Position numbers and translations under genes: made by a program
Shown here: piece after piece, positions 9,481-21,686 of the stretch
Layout: each line of letters opens with the position of its first letter
How positions within the stretch are numbered: the stretch's first letter is position 1
Notes under the pieces: generated by a model
What the model saw: the letters and a program-made list of their open reading frames with translations, nothing else
Database searches by the model: none
What the model was told of the DNA's origin: nothing
Origin: Orobanche coerulescens
Taxonomy: Eukaryota; Streptophyta; Magnoliopsida; Lamiales; Orobanchaceae
Assembly (NCBI GenBank): GCA_033398695.1
Contig: CM065818.1
Location: 57,002,001-57,066,000 of the forward strand
DNA: 64,000 bases
Direction of reading: 5' to 3'

Positions 9481-12400
9481 TCCATCATTGCTGATGACGG
9501 GTCTGAACACTTATTCCGAGGATGGAGACCAGGAAGCTCGGGAAAATTGATCAAGGCAATGAAAGCCGTGAAATTACTGAAACAGGGATGTCAGGGACTC
9601 TGGTGCTATGCCATGAAGAAAGAGGAAGGAGTAGAGCTCTCATCTATTTCAGTTGTGAATGAGTTCTCAGATGTTTTTCCTGACGAACTACCTGGATTAC
9701 CTCCGCAGAGAGAAGTGGAATTCACTATCGAATTAGAGCCTAGAGCAGCTCCTATTTCCAGAGCACCATACCGCATGGCGCCAACCGAGATGTATGAACT
9801 CAAGAAACAACTAGAGGAATTGTTGCAGAAGGGTTATATTCAACCGAGCGTTTCTCCTTGGGGAGCGCCTGCCTTCTTTGTCCTAAGAAAGACGGATCCT
9901 CCGACTGTGTATTGATTACAGGGAGCTCAACAAGATGACAATCAAGAATAAGTATCCTATACCTCGGATCGACGACTTGTTTGATCAACTGCAAGGGGCA
10001 AGGATATTCTCGAAGATTGACTTGCGATCAGGATACCACCAGTTGAGAATTAAGGAATCGGATATACCAAAATCTGCTTTCAGATCCCGGTATGGGCATT
10101 ATGAATTTGTAGTAATGCCATTTGGACTTACCAATGCTCCTGCGGTATTCATGCAATTGATGAATCGGGTTTTCTTGGAGTACTTGGATAAATTTGTGGT
10201 CGTTTTCATTGATGACATCTTGATATATTCGAGGGACGCAGAGGAACATGCTGAACATTTACGTATGGTTTTGAGCATCTTGAGAAAGGAACAGCTGTAT
10301 GCTAAGCTTTCTAAATGTGAGTTCTGGCTTAAGGAAGTAACTTTCCTTGGGCATGTGATATCAGCCGACGGAGTTCAGGTGGACCCGAAGAAAGTCGAAG
10401 CAATCTTGGAATAGAAAGTTCCTAGCAACGTGAAAGAAGTCCGAAGCTTCTTAGGACTTGCTGGATATTATCGCCGCTTTGTAGAGGGATTTTCCAAAAT
10501 TGCTCGTCCGCTCACTCAGCTGTTACAGAAAACTCAAAAGTTCACGTGGAATGAGAAGTGCCAGGCTGGTTTTGACGAACTTAAGAGGAGACTGACGACA
10601 GCACCTATATTAGCACTGCCAGAGGGAACTGATGGATTCATGGTATACAACGACGCTTCAAATCAGGGTTTGGGTTGTGTGTTGATGCAGAAGGATAAAG
10701 TGATTGCCTATGCTTCTCGACAATTGAAACCGTACGAAGTTAATTACCCGACTCATGATCTGGAGCTAGCAGCTGTGGTCTTTGCCTTGAAAATTTGGCG
10801 ACATTATTTGTACGGCACTCATTGTCAGATCTTTACAGACCATAAGAGCCTCAAGTACATTTTCATGAAAGAATTAAACATGAGGCAGAGAAGGTGGCTA
10901 GAATTGATCAAGGATTACGACTTGGAGATTCTCTATCATCCGGGAAAAGCAAATGTAGTAGCCGATGCTTTGAGCCGTAAACCTGTTTTCCTTCGAGTGT
11001 TGGAAGCACTTACGTCCCAAACCAGTATTCAACGAGAACTGATCCGCGAGGGGATTGAAGTATGGGCACCAGGAATCCAAGAGCAACTTTATGTGATGGA
11101 ACTGACTTCATCACTAGTCGAGGAGATCAAGTCTAAACAATTGAACGATTCTTTAATCCTTCGATTATGCGACGAAGTAAAGAAAGGAAAAGCCCCAGGA
11201 TTCGTGATACAAGATGATGGAGTTCGAGATTTGAGTCGACTTTGCGTTCCCGATGATGATGATTTGAGAAGGACTATTCTCAAGGAAGCTCACAGCGCCC
11301 TATTCTATTCACCCGGCAAAGCAGAAGATGTATAAGGATTTAAAGCAAAACTTTTGGTGGGGGAATATGAAGAAGGACGTAACGGAGTACGTTTCGAAGT
11401 GTTTGACTTGTCAGCAGGTTAAGATTGAGCATCAGCGACCTGCCGGGATGTTAAAGCCGCTTCCGATCCCTGAATGGAAGTGGGAGGAGATTTCGATGGA
11501 CTTCATCACCAGTATGCCAAGGACTAGAACGGGAATGAACATGATTTGGGTTGTAGTTGATCGACTAACCAAGTCGGCTCATTTCCTAGGGATTAAAGAT
11601 ACATGGGGACCCGAGAGATTGGCGCGAGTATTTATTGCGGAGATAGTCAGATTGCATGGGACGCCGAAGACCATTGTTTCAGATCGAGATGGTCGTTTCG
11701 TGTCGCACTTCTGGAGGGCAGTGCACAGGGCTTTGGGGACCGAGCTAAACTTTAGTACAGCTTATCATCCCCAAACGGACGGCCAGTCCGAAAGGACTAT
11801 TCAGACTGTAGAAGACATGCTTAGAGCCTGTGCCTTGGATTGGTCAACTGATTGGGAAGTTCATTTACCATTAGTTGAATTCACCTACAATAATAGTTGG
11901 CATGCTTCAATTAAGATGGCACCATTTGAAGCTTTGTACGGGAGAAGATGCCGATCACCCCTGTGTTGGGATGATTCTTCGGATTTGATCGGGACGGAAC
12001 CGGAATTGATCATTCAGACTCAAGAGAAGATAGCTTTGATTCGGGAAAGACTGTTGACTGCCCAGAGTCGACAGAAATCTTATGCAGACATACGTCGTCG
12101 CCCTCTAGAGTTCGACGTTGGTGACCATGTACTATTGAAGGTGTCTCCTACACGAGGGATTTTCCGCTTTGGGAGAAGAGGCAAGCTTAGTCCGAGATAT
12201 ATCGGACCATTCGAGATCCTCGAGAGAATTGGAGATTTAGCGTACAGGTTGGCCTTACCGCCATCACTGAGTCACGTTCACAATGTGTTTCACGTATCCC
12301 AACTGCGGAAGTATGTGCCGGACCCCAGTCACGTCATTGATTTCGACGAGATCGAGATAGCTAATGATGGCACCTTCGAAGAGAGACCAATCAAGATACT

Positions 12401-12539
12401 TGAGAACCGGATCAAACAATTGAGGAATAAACCAATACACTTGGTTAAAGTACAATGGTCACGACATGGAGTCGAAGAGGCCACTTGGGAAACGGAAGAC
12501 GGTATGAAGGCTAGATATCCGGAGTTGTTTTCATCTTAA
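9391..12539 (+). pseudogene. Tekay pol: RT, RNase H, integrase, chromodomain
   Basis: RT begins after VNEFSDVFPDELPGLPP (about 9652). A frameshift near 9896 moves into a frame with [21 protein letters not shown] and the catalytic [11 protein letters not shown] (about 10198). A TGG-to-TAG stop lies at 10412-10414 before the [11 protein letters not shown] block. RNase H shows [11 protein letters not shown] and [11 protein letters not shown] frameshift near 11330 leads to integrase: zinc motif end CLTCQQVK, then catalytic D in SMDFI, D in VSDRDGRF and E in QSERTIQT. The C-terminus VKVQWSRHGVEEATWE is a chromodomain-like tail typical of Tekay. All domains are present in order, but three lesions prevent one polyprotein. 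Confidence 0.9.
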
Positions 12540-12562
12540 GTTTCGGGACGAAACTTCTTTTT

Positions 12563-12574
12563 AGGGAGAAAGAA
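12563..12574 (+). other. polypurine tract of the Tekay element
   Basis: AGGGAGAAAGAA directly before the 3' LTR, preceded by GGACGAAACTTCTTTTT. The non-coding element has nearly the same block before its own 3' LTR (39229-39256), which links the two families. Confidence 0.85.
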
Positions 12575-14933
12575 TGTAATACCCGAGATTTCTGTTATGT
12601 AATTGGAACTTGTGATATTGTAATGATTGTACTATTGTCTGAGTACTATTTTCCGTATTTCATAATCCGATGTTATCGAGCGTATGATTTCATGTTTGTG
12701 ATTTGAAGATTGTAATTCTGCGCATGTAGCGCACGCTACCAGCTATGTATAGCGTGCGCTAACGTGGATTCATAGCGCACGCTACTGAGGGTCATTAGCG
12801 CACGCTATGCGTGGTCAAATTGATTGAGACGTGCGGTAGGTGAGATCTGGCCGGGGGACCCTTGTCGGATCATGTCGAATGAACCTGGACGGCTTTCGGG
12901 AAAAGCCAAGTCAACGCCTTAGCGCACGCTACAGGCATGTGAATAGCGCACGCTAAGTGCTGACTTCAGTTAAGTCAGAGAGCCGTTAGCGCACGCTACG
13001 AACAGGGATTAGCGCGCGCTAATGGCCATTTATTATAAATAGAACAACATCCTATTCGTGATTTCAGTTCTTTCTCCTCCCATAAACCGAACTCTTACAC
13101 TTAGAACATAACTTCCTTCGTCCTAAACACTTCATATCAACCTCCTAGTTCGAGATTGAAGATCGTATATCATTGGAGATTGGTGTTCAAGCCTTCGGTG
13201 TTGGATTGCTTCATTTTCCTCCGTGTTCTTCACTACTTTGAGGTAGGTGATTCTTCACTGATGTTAGTAATATTCCTAAGGAAGTTTGAATCATGTTTTG
13301 GTAGCAAGTATTTCGTTTATAATCGGTCATCACATGTTAGAAGGATACTTTTGACGTATCGGCACTATATATCGTATGAACCTTTGAACCATCTTATTAT
13401 AAGGACTCCTAAGCATGTTCAAATCGAGTTATGATCAGTAACCGGATATTTGCCCAGTTGATACGTTTTACACGATGGAATCATGTGTTTTGGAACGTAG
13501 AACAAATGGAACTAAGATTATTTCTTGGAGATCGTAGATGAACTATGATGTTGAGTTGACTATCCGTATATTCGTATTTCATAAACATAAAACTTCCACA
13601 AACCTTATTAGTATGATATGCCCGAGGATAACTTGTATTATCATGGTAGAATTCATGAGTTCTTCACCATTCAACCCAGTTTTCGGTTTGCAGTATTCTG
13701 CCATGCAAGATTAGCGCACGCTAACATGTGTGAGTTAACGTGCGCTATCGAGGTCCAGTTAACGCATAATACGTACGTAGCGTGCGTTATATATCGGCCG
13801 GTGCAAGCGTCGATTCGTAACTAGCGCACGCTAGTCTTACCCGATAGCGTACGCTAACAGGCCTGCTTAGCGCACGTTACGTAGAGTATGTAGCGCACGC
13901 TAAGCAGTCCAGACAGGTTGCTTATTTTGAGCTTTTCGGCCGTAGACCAAATTGTTAGGCCATCGTTCGACTTGAGATGATTTGTATATCGTTCCTTTTG
14001 TTAAGGTTCGAGCCGGTTACGTTGATCGAAGAAGGCGGCCTTCGAGTGTGTTGAGATCATCAAAGTATTTCGTCTTGCCATTTTCGAGGCAAGTATCATA
14101 TGTCGAGTTCGATTTATATTGAATCTTTGATCATGCTTGTGGTTTTGTTCATATTGTTGAATATGAGATGTATTTCTGAAAATTCTCATGATATTGGTTG
14201 ATTATTTGTTCGTATTGATGAACATATTGAAATGCATATGTGTATGCATAGTTGATTGATTTATGGTATAAATGATCCGAGGGGATCATGAGGATCTATG
14301 CTGAGGGCGCTGGATCGAATGTCCACCATGCGTTGGTCCGACGGGATCATCATGGGGATCTATGCTGAGGGCGCTGGATCGCTGGACGGGTTTTCCACCA
14401 TGCGTTGGTCAGAAGGGATCATCATGGGGATCTATACCAAGGGAGCTGGATCTTGGATTATCCTGTATTGTGTTGATGGAATCGTGAGGATTCGCATCGT
14501 TGGATTCCGGTAGCGGAAGTCCGTTTTGCATGTTTTATGATGCATTGATGATTTATTGTATTATGATACTTGTACTAGCATCGTTTTGCTAACCCCTTCG
14601 GGGGTGGACATTGTTTTGATGTTCAAGTAGCCGAGGAGCGGGGAGGCAACCACAGTACCGACAGGACGATGAAATGGCTCAGTGATGTGATTGATGTTAT
14701 TGTTGTTGAGAGTTGTCTTCTTGTTTCGTTTAGTACTTGAGTACGTCTGTTTTAATAATGTCCTTTCGATATGGTTGTATAAATTAACTCTTTGATCGGT
14801 TGAATCAAATATGTCTTTAAACTTCAGTTGTACGATTGGTTTATATTTACACTCTTTTTAAAATTAGCCTTGTAAATCCTTACCTAAAGGGTTTACGGCG
14901 CTGTAATTATTCCGAATATCTCGGGGTGTTACA
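12575..14933 (+). mobile_element. 3' LTR of the Tekay element
   Basis: Same layout as the 5' LTR, one base longer. Differences seen by eye are mostly single substitutions, plus clustered changes near 13806-13812, 13906-13916 and 14411-14460. Palindrome arrays match at about 12727-13022 and 13712-13902. Confidence 0.93.
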
Positions 14934-14938
14934 TCCGT
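14934..14938. repeat. target site duplication TCCGT (right)
   Basis: Matches 5343-5347; the Athila gag frame resumes directly after it on the minus strand. Confidence 0.95.
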
Positions 14939-15545
14939 AATAAGTCTTTGTATCGCTCCCAAGCTTCGTGAAGCGACTCCATATCAAATTGCCCAAAAGT
15001 AGTAATCTCGTTCCTTAATCTCGCTGTCTTCGAAGGTGGGAAAAATTTAGCCAGAAAGGCTTGTGCTAATTCTGCCCAAGTCGTGATAGAGGCGGTAAAG
15101 AGTTCAACCAAAATTTTGCTTTGTCCCTCAAAGAGAAAGGGAAAAGCCGTAGACGAATAGCATCATCGGTGACACCGTTGTTCTTGAAGGTGTCACAAAT
15201 CTCGAGAAATGACGCAATATGTGCGTTAGGGTCATCGTTCGCCAAACCACAAAACTGGCTCGCTTGCACCATCTGAATAATAGCCGGCTTGATTTCGAAA
15301 TTGTTCGCCTGGATGGTTGGACACCGAATTCCCGAAAAGTTCGCATTGATTTGCGGTATAGCATAATCGCGGAGTGCTAATGCCGGTTGAGCTTGCTGAA
15401 TGGGGTTTTCTGCTTCATGATTTCCCGTGTTATCGGCCATGGTGCCTGCTGCTGGTAGCTCTCGTTTCTCCTTCTTGCTTCTTCGAAGAGTGCGCTCGAG
15501 TTCGGTATCCAAATGTAGTAAGCCTTCGTTACCGAATTTTCTCAT
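14939..15545 (-). pseudogene. Athila-type gag N-terminal part
   Basis: From 15545 the minus strand has an N-terminal stretch, then NANFSGIRCPTIQANNFEIK and FCGLANDDPNAHIASFLEIC, the conserved Athila capsid region. A frameshift at about 15110 moves into TTWAELAQAFLAKFFPPSKT, followed by the ERYKDLLRM block. The frame is then cut by the Tekay insertion and resumes at 5342. Capsid protein of an LTR retrotransposon; non-functional here. Confidence 0.85.
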
Positions 15546-15666
15546 GCACTAACCGGGAACTCCTAAAAGGAAAAACAAATAAATAAAATTACACAAAAAA
15601 AAATAATAAAAAAAAATGTTCAAACTAAGACTAGAAATACTGAAATCGATATTAGTAAAAAATCAG

Positions 15667-15684
15667 TCCCCGACAACGACGCCA
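15667..15684 (-). other. primer-binding site of the Athila-type element
   Basis: The minus strand reads TGGCGTCGTTGTCGGGGA, two bases different from the common Athila site TGGCGCCGTTGCCGGGGA, just inside the LTR edge at 15691. Confidence 0.85.
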
Positions 15685-15920
15685 AAAACTTGTTGCGATT
15701 TTCGTTTAACGCAAGTGCACGTTATCGTAGACAAGTAATAAAATGATGAGTAAGATATCGTTCCCACGAGGACTGACTTACTAATTACCGATTTATAAGT
15801 ATTCTAATTTTATTTGAACTGTCGAAAGTTGGGTTGCAAGTAATAACTAAAGAAAACCAATAAAAGAATAAACAGAAAAAACGATCACTTGAAGAAAGAA
15901 AATCAAATAAGAAATAAATC

Positions 15921-15923
15921 TAG
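15921..15923. repeat. target site duplication TAG (left) of the CACTA element
   Basis: TAG precedes CACTACGCCA and recurs at 20530-20532 after GGCGTAGTG. Three-base duplications are the rule for CACTA transposons. Confidence 0.9.
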
Positions 15924-16556
15924 CACTACGCCAAAGATGGCCTACAACCCTGAAACTGTGTCACCATAGACCTGATTTAGTGTTGCCTTAGCCCCAAGAA
16001 GGGCAAAGGTAACACCAAAAGTGTGTTGTGTTCTCAGCAGTTGCCTTTGACCACAAAGGCAACATGCAAACGGCCTAAGGTGACACCCTGTTCTCATGTT
16101 ACCATAGGAGCCTATGGCAACATACTTGGCACCCTATTGCAATATTTTATCTGTGTTGCAATAGCCGTTCTAATTTAATAAAATAGATACCAGATTGTAT
16201 AGGGCACACCTGTGGGGCCCACCTGTGGAAACGTGGTTAATGCAACACCAAATAATAACAACCGCAACCCAATGTGTATTGCAAAATATTAACCAATTTC
16301 AACACACTAACTACCTATTGCAACACCTCAAATGAACAGAATAAAAATATAGCATTTAAATATTGCATTTCCCATTAAAAATATAACATTTAACTATTGC
16401 ATTTCCCATAAAAAAAAACAATTCTGCATCATTAACCTAGCTATAGTAAAATCAACAAGTACATCAATCCACCAAAAACATCAATCAATCCATTACATCA
16501 ACCAATTAGACAAATGGATAAAAATTGTTCAAAAAAGAAGAACAAATGGATGACAT

Positions 16557-16775
16557 CTAAGAGCTGGGGCCTCCTGTAACTGGAGTGTTACATTCTTGCG
16601 TAATTGGAGTGCCATCTTCTCGCGTAATTGTAGTGCCATCTTCTCGTGTCACCGAAAGTGTTGCACCAATATCAATTTTCAAGTGAGGGTTGGCTTCACC
16701 TAATTTTTTCAGAATCCATGTCAGGTTGTGATGGACCTTCTTGACATCCATTTCTTCATTGACCCTGCCATGTCC
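16557..16775 (-). pseudogene. exon-like segment of unknown gene in the CACTA element
   Basis: The minus strand has an acceptor-like TTGTTTCAG at about 16784-16776, then an open frame containing VHHNLTWILKKLGEANPHL and a short internal repeat (TREDGT twice). It ends at a stop at 16557. I do not recognise it firmly. It may be the last exon of a CACTA-encoded accessory protein or of a captured gene. Confidence 0.35.
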
Positions 16776-17720
16776 TGAAACAAGTGTACAGACACAATAT
16801 GAATTACTGAATATAAACCAGACACCACAGAAGTGTTTTTCTAAATGAACATGACCCTACTAGTCAAACAAAGATCAGTGTACGTTTCACTATCAAACTG
16901 GATATAAGAAACAATGGTAGAACCTGCAACAGCTGTATCCACAAATTAAGCAAGTATGTTGTACAAATATACACCAAAACACCTAACCTTTTTCATACTG
17001 TCGAATTTAATTTCTACACAAAGGATTGTCCAAAATTAATCAAATTAGTCCTTATGTTCTATTTATATACTTTTTTTTAACAATACATTCACTTTCATTT
17101 AAAAGACAACTATAAAGTAAACTAATCAGCAGACAAGTAGTCATACCATTTTTCACAGACAACAAGTCATACCATGGTATTCCACTTCATGTAGCCGACT
17201 GCATCAAGAAAGCAAAAGTCCATAAATCTGACTGTCGCATCTATGGAAACCAGTTCCAACATACTTTTACATATCAGCACATTTATGTATGTTTTCAACT
17301 AAATAGTTGTATGCAAGTGGCACTCTATGAATACTAGTGTATGTAAACATCAATGGGTAGTCCAGAACACGATGTGGCACTGGTATCAAAGCCATACAGC
17401 AGTACTCCAAGAACTGAAAAAAAAAGAGATCTGAAACCATATGCAATTATGCTATTAGAAGCAACATCAATTATCTGAAGAAAAAAGAGAAAACAGCTAA
17501 CAGAAAGAAAAAGAATGCTCTTGTGAATACTGCGACAAAAAGAAAGTAGTTTTCCTGAGCATCGGCCCTCCCCTTCCCTTAATATTTTAAGGATACATCT
17601 ATAAAATTTTGAAGGATAGAAATAAAGAGGTTACTATAAAACTAACTTCAAACTAAGCATACTTGCAAAATTTACATTAAAAACAAAAGATTTACACTCA
17701 AGAAAACTGATTTTCTACCT

Positions 17721-17820
17721 TCATTCTGTCCAAGAATAACGAGCACGATCAACAACTAGATAGTCTCCCCAAATATCTTTCGCCACACGAATCTCATTGT
17801 CAAGGTAGACAGTGTCAAAC
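17721..17820 (-). pseudogene. captured C-terminal exon, plastid-lipid-associated (fibrillin)-like
   Basis: A minus-strand frame ends FDTVYLDNEIRVAKDIWGDY and continues LVVDRARYSWTE before a stop. From memory this resembles the C-terminal strand pair of PAP/fibrillin proteins (YLD..IR..KD..GDYLVV). Only about 32 residues are present, with no upstream domain. Likely a captured fragment in the CACTA element. Confidence 0.35.
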
Positions 17821-18959
17821 CTATATAAATGAAATGCATCATCATTCCAAATGACATGAAAAAATATATAAATGAAATGCAACATCATTCCAAACAAACA
17901 ATATCTCGCGGCAATCATCATCAAAAAAAAAAAAACTCACTATTGAACGATGTTGCAAACTAACGAGAAGGAAAAAATGAGAAGAGCATTGAACGATAAG
18001 ATGCAAACTAAGCCATAGTATCACTATTGTCCAAGTTTTAATCAAACACAATTTCAAGCAACGACCCATTACGTAAGTACAGATTCTATATTACAATAAT
18101 TCTAAGAACATAAGTTTGTAGGAGATAGTTCCTACTCTATTACACCCGCTTCCCTCACGGTTAAGAATGTCACAGGGATGAAGTACAAGCTAATATATCA
18201 AAAGAGGACAATGTTGAAATGATCCATACTGTTAAAGATTAGCCAAGGTTAACTTCGCGTTGTAAGGATAAGATTGCTACATGAGCACAACAAGAGCTAA
18301 TAATATTCACCTCCAGTTCTTAAACACACAATCTGGAAGTACAAAAACAAAACACGGTCCTTCAGGACATAAACAGTTACACACACAATCTGGAAGTACA
18401 AAAACAAAACATGGTCATGTTCCTTACTCCCGATATTGTGTCTGTTGATGGTGTACCCAGAAGATCCGTAATCAAGTCCAGTTGATGAACAACACTTTTT
18501 TAACAGTAAACAATGGCTTCCCTGGCAAGAAAATTTAAATATCATAAATTTCTTCCTAACTTGCAGTGATTCATTACTCAATGCTCTCAACTGCTGGAAG
18601 CTTCATCTGCATAATTATTCCTTGAGATGGTTGATCTTCAATCAAAATTATTTCTAATCTTGGAGATGTTAGTTATAAAATACTATCATTCATTTGATAT
18701 TCCTTCTACTGGGCAAAAGAAACCCCTCAATCTGCAACAACTATGCACTCTTCTGCAGAAACCCCCTCAACTAGAAAATTGACATTAAAAACGAAAAGAA
18801 AAAGAAGGCAAAGACTACTCTACCATTTACATTTCACCTACAATTCAACGCTAAAAATACCTCAGCAATTTTGGCGGAGCCTCGTTAATATTCTCCGGCC
18901 GTGTCTCCAGCCGTCTTCAAATTGGCGGCTCCGTCGTTAATATTCTCCGGCGGCGGAGA

Positions 18960-19010
18960 GACTTCCGCAAATATGCATCCTACGCTCCAAATATCAATAG
19001 CAGGGGTATA
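18960..19010 (-). pseudogene. captured MAP-kinase exon fragment
   Basis: After an acceptor-like TTTCTGCAG (19019-19011) the minus strand encodes YTPAIDIWSVGCIFAEV, the kinase subdomain IX block (DIWSxGCI) in the form found in plant MAP kinases. Homology stops after 17 residues. The preserved intron-exon edge points to capture of genomic DNA rather than cDNA. CT/GA-rich sequence at 19350-19460 could derive from a gene's 5' end. Confidence 0.6.
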
Positions 19011-19772
19011 CTGCAGAAATACACAACATACATGAGACAGGTTTAAAAGAATAAAACAATAGAACCCTCGAGGAGATGATACAAATTGACACAAATTACC
19101 TCTGTAGATCAGAAATATCAACTTCCAGGAGAGTTCAATAGTCCTCCCTGGAACCCCACGAGCTACTGGAAATCGCCGTCTCCGCAACCTGTAGCCGCGG
19201 CTGGTTAATCCGAGTTTAGGCGAGTCGGAGTGTGTGCGTTGTTGCTGTCCGCCCCTCGTTGATGATTCATCTTCACCGGTGTATGTGTGTTTTTACTCCG
19301 GTGTATGGTGTATAATTCATCAGGAGTCGGCCGAGAGGAAGGTGGGATGAATTTTGCTTCCCCTTTTTGCATCTTGCTTCACCCAAAAACTAGAGAGAAA
19401 ATTTGAGAGAGAGTGAAGAACGGGCGAGAAGTGAGAATGGTCTGCCGACTGCGTAGAACGAATAGGGTTTTACCCTTTAGTTTTTAGGGTTGTGCAATTT
19501 AACCCCAAATTTCTGATTACTTCGATTTTTACCCCAGTTAGTTTCTAATTATTTTTCAATCTATCCCAACAGCTCTGAATATTCACTTCGAGTTCTATTT
19601 TGACCAAATCATTATTAATGTTGATTCTTCAATTAATATTAATAATCAGTTTCAATTTTATGCGTCATATTCTATTTCCAGTCATTATATCATAATATTT
19701 TATAATAATTATAATTATTATTATATGTAAATATTCATGTTGAGGAAAATATTATGGATAGAATAATCATTT

Positions 19773-20090
19773 AAATCAAAACATCCCATTTTTATTTTTT
19801 ATTTTTGAATTTTAAATAAAAACATCCAATTTTTATTTTTTATTTTCGAACTTTAAATAAAAACATCCGATTTTATTTTTTATTTTTGAACTTTAAATAA
19901 AAATATCCGTTTTTTATTTTTTATTTTCGAATTGATTTTTATTTTTTATTTTCGAACTTTAAATAAAAACATCCGATTTTTATTTTTTATTTTTTATTTT
20001 CGAACTTTAAATAAAAACATCCAATTTTTATTTTTATTTTCGAACTATTTTTATTTTTTATTTTTTATTTTCGAAGTTTAACTAAAAATT
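19773..20090. repeat. AT-rich minisatellite in the CACTA element
   Basis: Units of about 42 bp built from ACATCCGATTTTTATTTTT, TATTTTCGAA and CTTTAAATAAA recur about seven times with length variation. Confidence 0.8.
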
Positions 20091-20529
20091 TCTGATTTTT
20101 AATATTAATATTCTCGATTTTTAAAAAAAATAAGGCTTGGGGTAATTTTGAGATTATTGGGTTAACATGAGCACTGTTAATTTTGGTGAGGTTTGTAAGC
20201 CATGCTTGAACAGTGAATAAGTCAGGGCTTGGGCTTAAAGCCGGGCCAAGGAGTTAATGAAACAAGGCTACTAAATGCATGTTTCGGTAGGTTAATTTAT
20301 CCTAACCTGCCGAAACATGGCTACCAAACGAGCCCTAATAGTCTAAGGCAACACAGGCATAGTGTTGCAGTGTGTAACACCTATTTATAACTACAGCAAC
20401 ACAGATTTATGTCTACGGTAACACTAAGGTTACAAGGTTGCGATAGGGCAAAAATTTCACAGCTACTGCAACACCTCAGAAGGCAATACCATGCCCATGA
20501 GGTGGCAATAGGCCATCTATGGCGTAGTG

Positions 20530-20532
20530 TAG
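20530..20532. repeat. target site duplication TAG (right) of the CACTA element
   Basis: Matches 15921-15923; Athila LTR sequence resumes after it. Confidence 0.9.
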
Positions 20533-20975
20533 GATTGTGAATCCACCTCGATTTATCCGAATTTACTCTCGATTATCTGAAGTTAATGATTTCCCAATTT
20601 ATTGAAGGCGAAGGTTGCTAAAGTACTCTACTGCCTCTCCCGAGATCAGTAGATTTTTCTAAGGCGAATAATACACTCTATCCCTAGGTGAATTAATTCG
20701 ACAATAGGCAAAAGGCATGGAATCTTCAAAAAGCCACGTAGTTCCTATGAGTATATTCCTATCTCACAAGATAAAACGGTTCTCACCAATATTTCCTCAC
20801 CAACTCTCCTCTCCTGATTCGAGTTGCGTAATTAGAACAATTCAATTATAGGCCACACAATTGAAAGCATTAAAAACAATTGGGAAAACTCAACAGAAAC
20901 GGGAATTATATAGATAATCAAAAGCAAATTCGTCAAAACTCAACAGAAACGGGAATTATAAAAATACGCCTAACA

Positions 20976-21686
20976 AAGTCTAACGATCAGATCTTCCATG
21001 CTCATCTCCTTGCGCTTGTGCTTGAGATAATTCTTGAAGTCTTTCGAAGTCGAGGGCAGTTTTTCAATCACAGCAGCCACTTGGAAGGATCCGCTAATGA
21101 TCATTCCTTCAGCATGGATTTCATGAATGATCACTTGTAACTCTTGTACCTGACTGACTGCAGTCTTGGAATCCACCATCTTGTAGTCGAGAAACCACCC
21201 AACAATCCACTTCTTGGCACCGACGTCCTCGATCTTGTACTTATGATCTAGTCAGTCTCATAATGCCTTGGCTGATTTAGCACTGCTGTACACGTTGTAC
21301 AGTGAATCGGCAAGGCCATTCATCACATAGTTCCGACACAGATAGTCAGAAGTTTTCCAAGCATCAATGGCCATCAAAGTTTGTTGGTCACTGTATTCGT
21401 CATATTTTGGCGCGTCCTACTTGAGGAATCGAGACAAGCCTAGAGTGGTCAGATAGAACATCACCTTCTGTTGTCATCTCTTGAAATTCTGCCCGTTGAA
21501 TTTCTCTGGTTTGTCCGCATGGTTGACCGGAACCGAAACCGAATTAGTAATCGGAATCGAAGCTGAGTGGTTGGCTGAACCTGATCCAGTTATCAGAGGC
21601 GCACCTCCAATCGCTGAACCCGATCCGATTTTCTGAGGCGCACCTCTAGAAACGTCCGTGGACAGTGTTGGGTTTTCAGAATCCAT
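20976..21686 (-). pseudogene. Ty1/copia gag, truncated by the Athila insertion
   Basis: The minus strand starts MDSENPTLSTD at 21686. It holds KPEKFNGQNFKRWQQK (about 21500-21455), a LTTLGLSRFL block, and [20 protein letters not shown] followed by [10 protein letters not shown]. These are the ordered blocks of copia gag (UBN2 type). In-frame stops occur near 21415 and 21250. The frame ends exactly where the Athila LTR starts; the rest of gag and pol would lie beyond that element. Confidence 0.8.

Larger units (their letters stand above)
5348..14933 (+). mobile_element. Tekay/Del-lineage chromovirus (Ty3/gypsy), full length
   Basis: Two 2.36-kb LTRs (5348-7705 and 12575-14933) bound a 4.87-kb interior with a Met-tRNA-type primer-binding site, gag, protease, RT, RNase H, integrase with C-terminal chromodomain, and a polypurine tract. 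Both edges are TG...CA and the 5-bp duplications match. The element lies inside the gag of an older minus-strand Athila-type element. LTR divergence is low (roughly 25-30 differences by eye), so insertion is fairly recent, yet gag, protease and pol carry frameshifts and stops; this copy cannot act alone. Confidence 0.93.
15924..20529. mobile_element. CACTA (CMC/En-Spm) DNA transposon, non-autonomous, 4.6 kb
   Basis: Termini are CACTACGCCAAAGATGGCC and the inverted GGCCATCTATGGCGTAGTG, with one mismatch in 19 bp. Both subterminal zones carry many short repeats around GTTGC, GCAACA and GGTGACAC in both orientations, as expected for transposase binding. No TNP2-like transposase frame is visible. 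The interior holds exon-like pieces of host genes and an AT-rich minisatellite. Confidence 0.9.
3200..20975 (-). mobile_element. Athila-type Ty3/gypsy element, incomplete, host to two insertions
   Basis: Read on the minus strand: LTR 20975-15691 (split by the CACTA element), primer-binding site 15684-15667, gag 15545 onward (split by the Tekay element), gag end and protease to 3354, then a conserved GGGAGGCAACCC motif at about 3313-3302. In related elements this motif follows integrase, so RT, RNase H and integrase appear to be missing. The 5' edge TGTTAGGCG at 20975 cuts a copia gag frame and is followed on the plus strand by AAGTC. The 3' LTR was not found; it is probably left of the window or lost. 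Confidence 0.65.
15691..20975 (-). mobile_element. LTR of the Athila-type element, split by a CACTA transposon
   Basis: The two pieces 15691-15923 and 20533-20975 give an LTR of about 676 bp when joined. Edges are TG at 15691 and CA at 20975 (plus strand). The outer edge is supported by the abrupt break of a copia gag frame at 20976. A 37-bp-spaced pair of AACTCAACAGAAACGGGAAT lies near the outer edge (about 20887 and 20939). Confidence 0.7.

Noticed and set aside
794..15700. LTRs at 794 and 15691 as a pair of one element
   Set aside because: Both have a primer-binding site on the same side and similar short blocks (CGCAAG.GCACG), but the sequences otherwise differ, so they belong to two elements.
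20190..20330. Separate Harbinger-like MITE inside the CACTA element
   Set aside because: GGCTACCAAACGAGCCC resembles one Tourist-type end and there is an internal hairpin around 20280-20316, but no matching opposite end or duplication was found.
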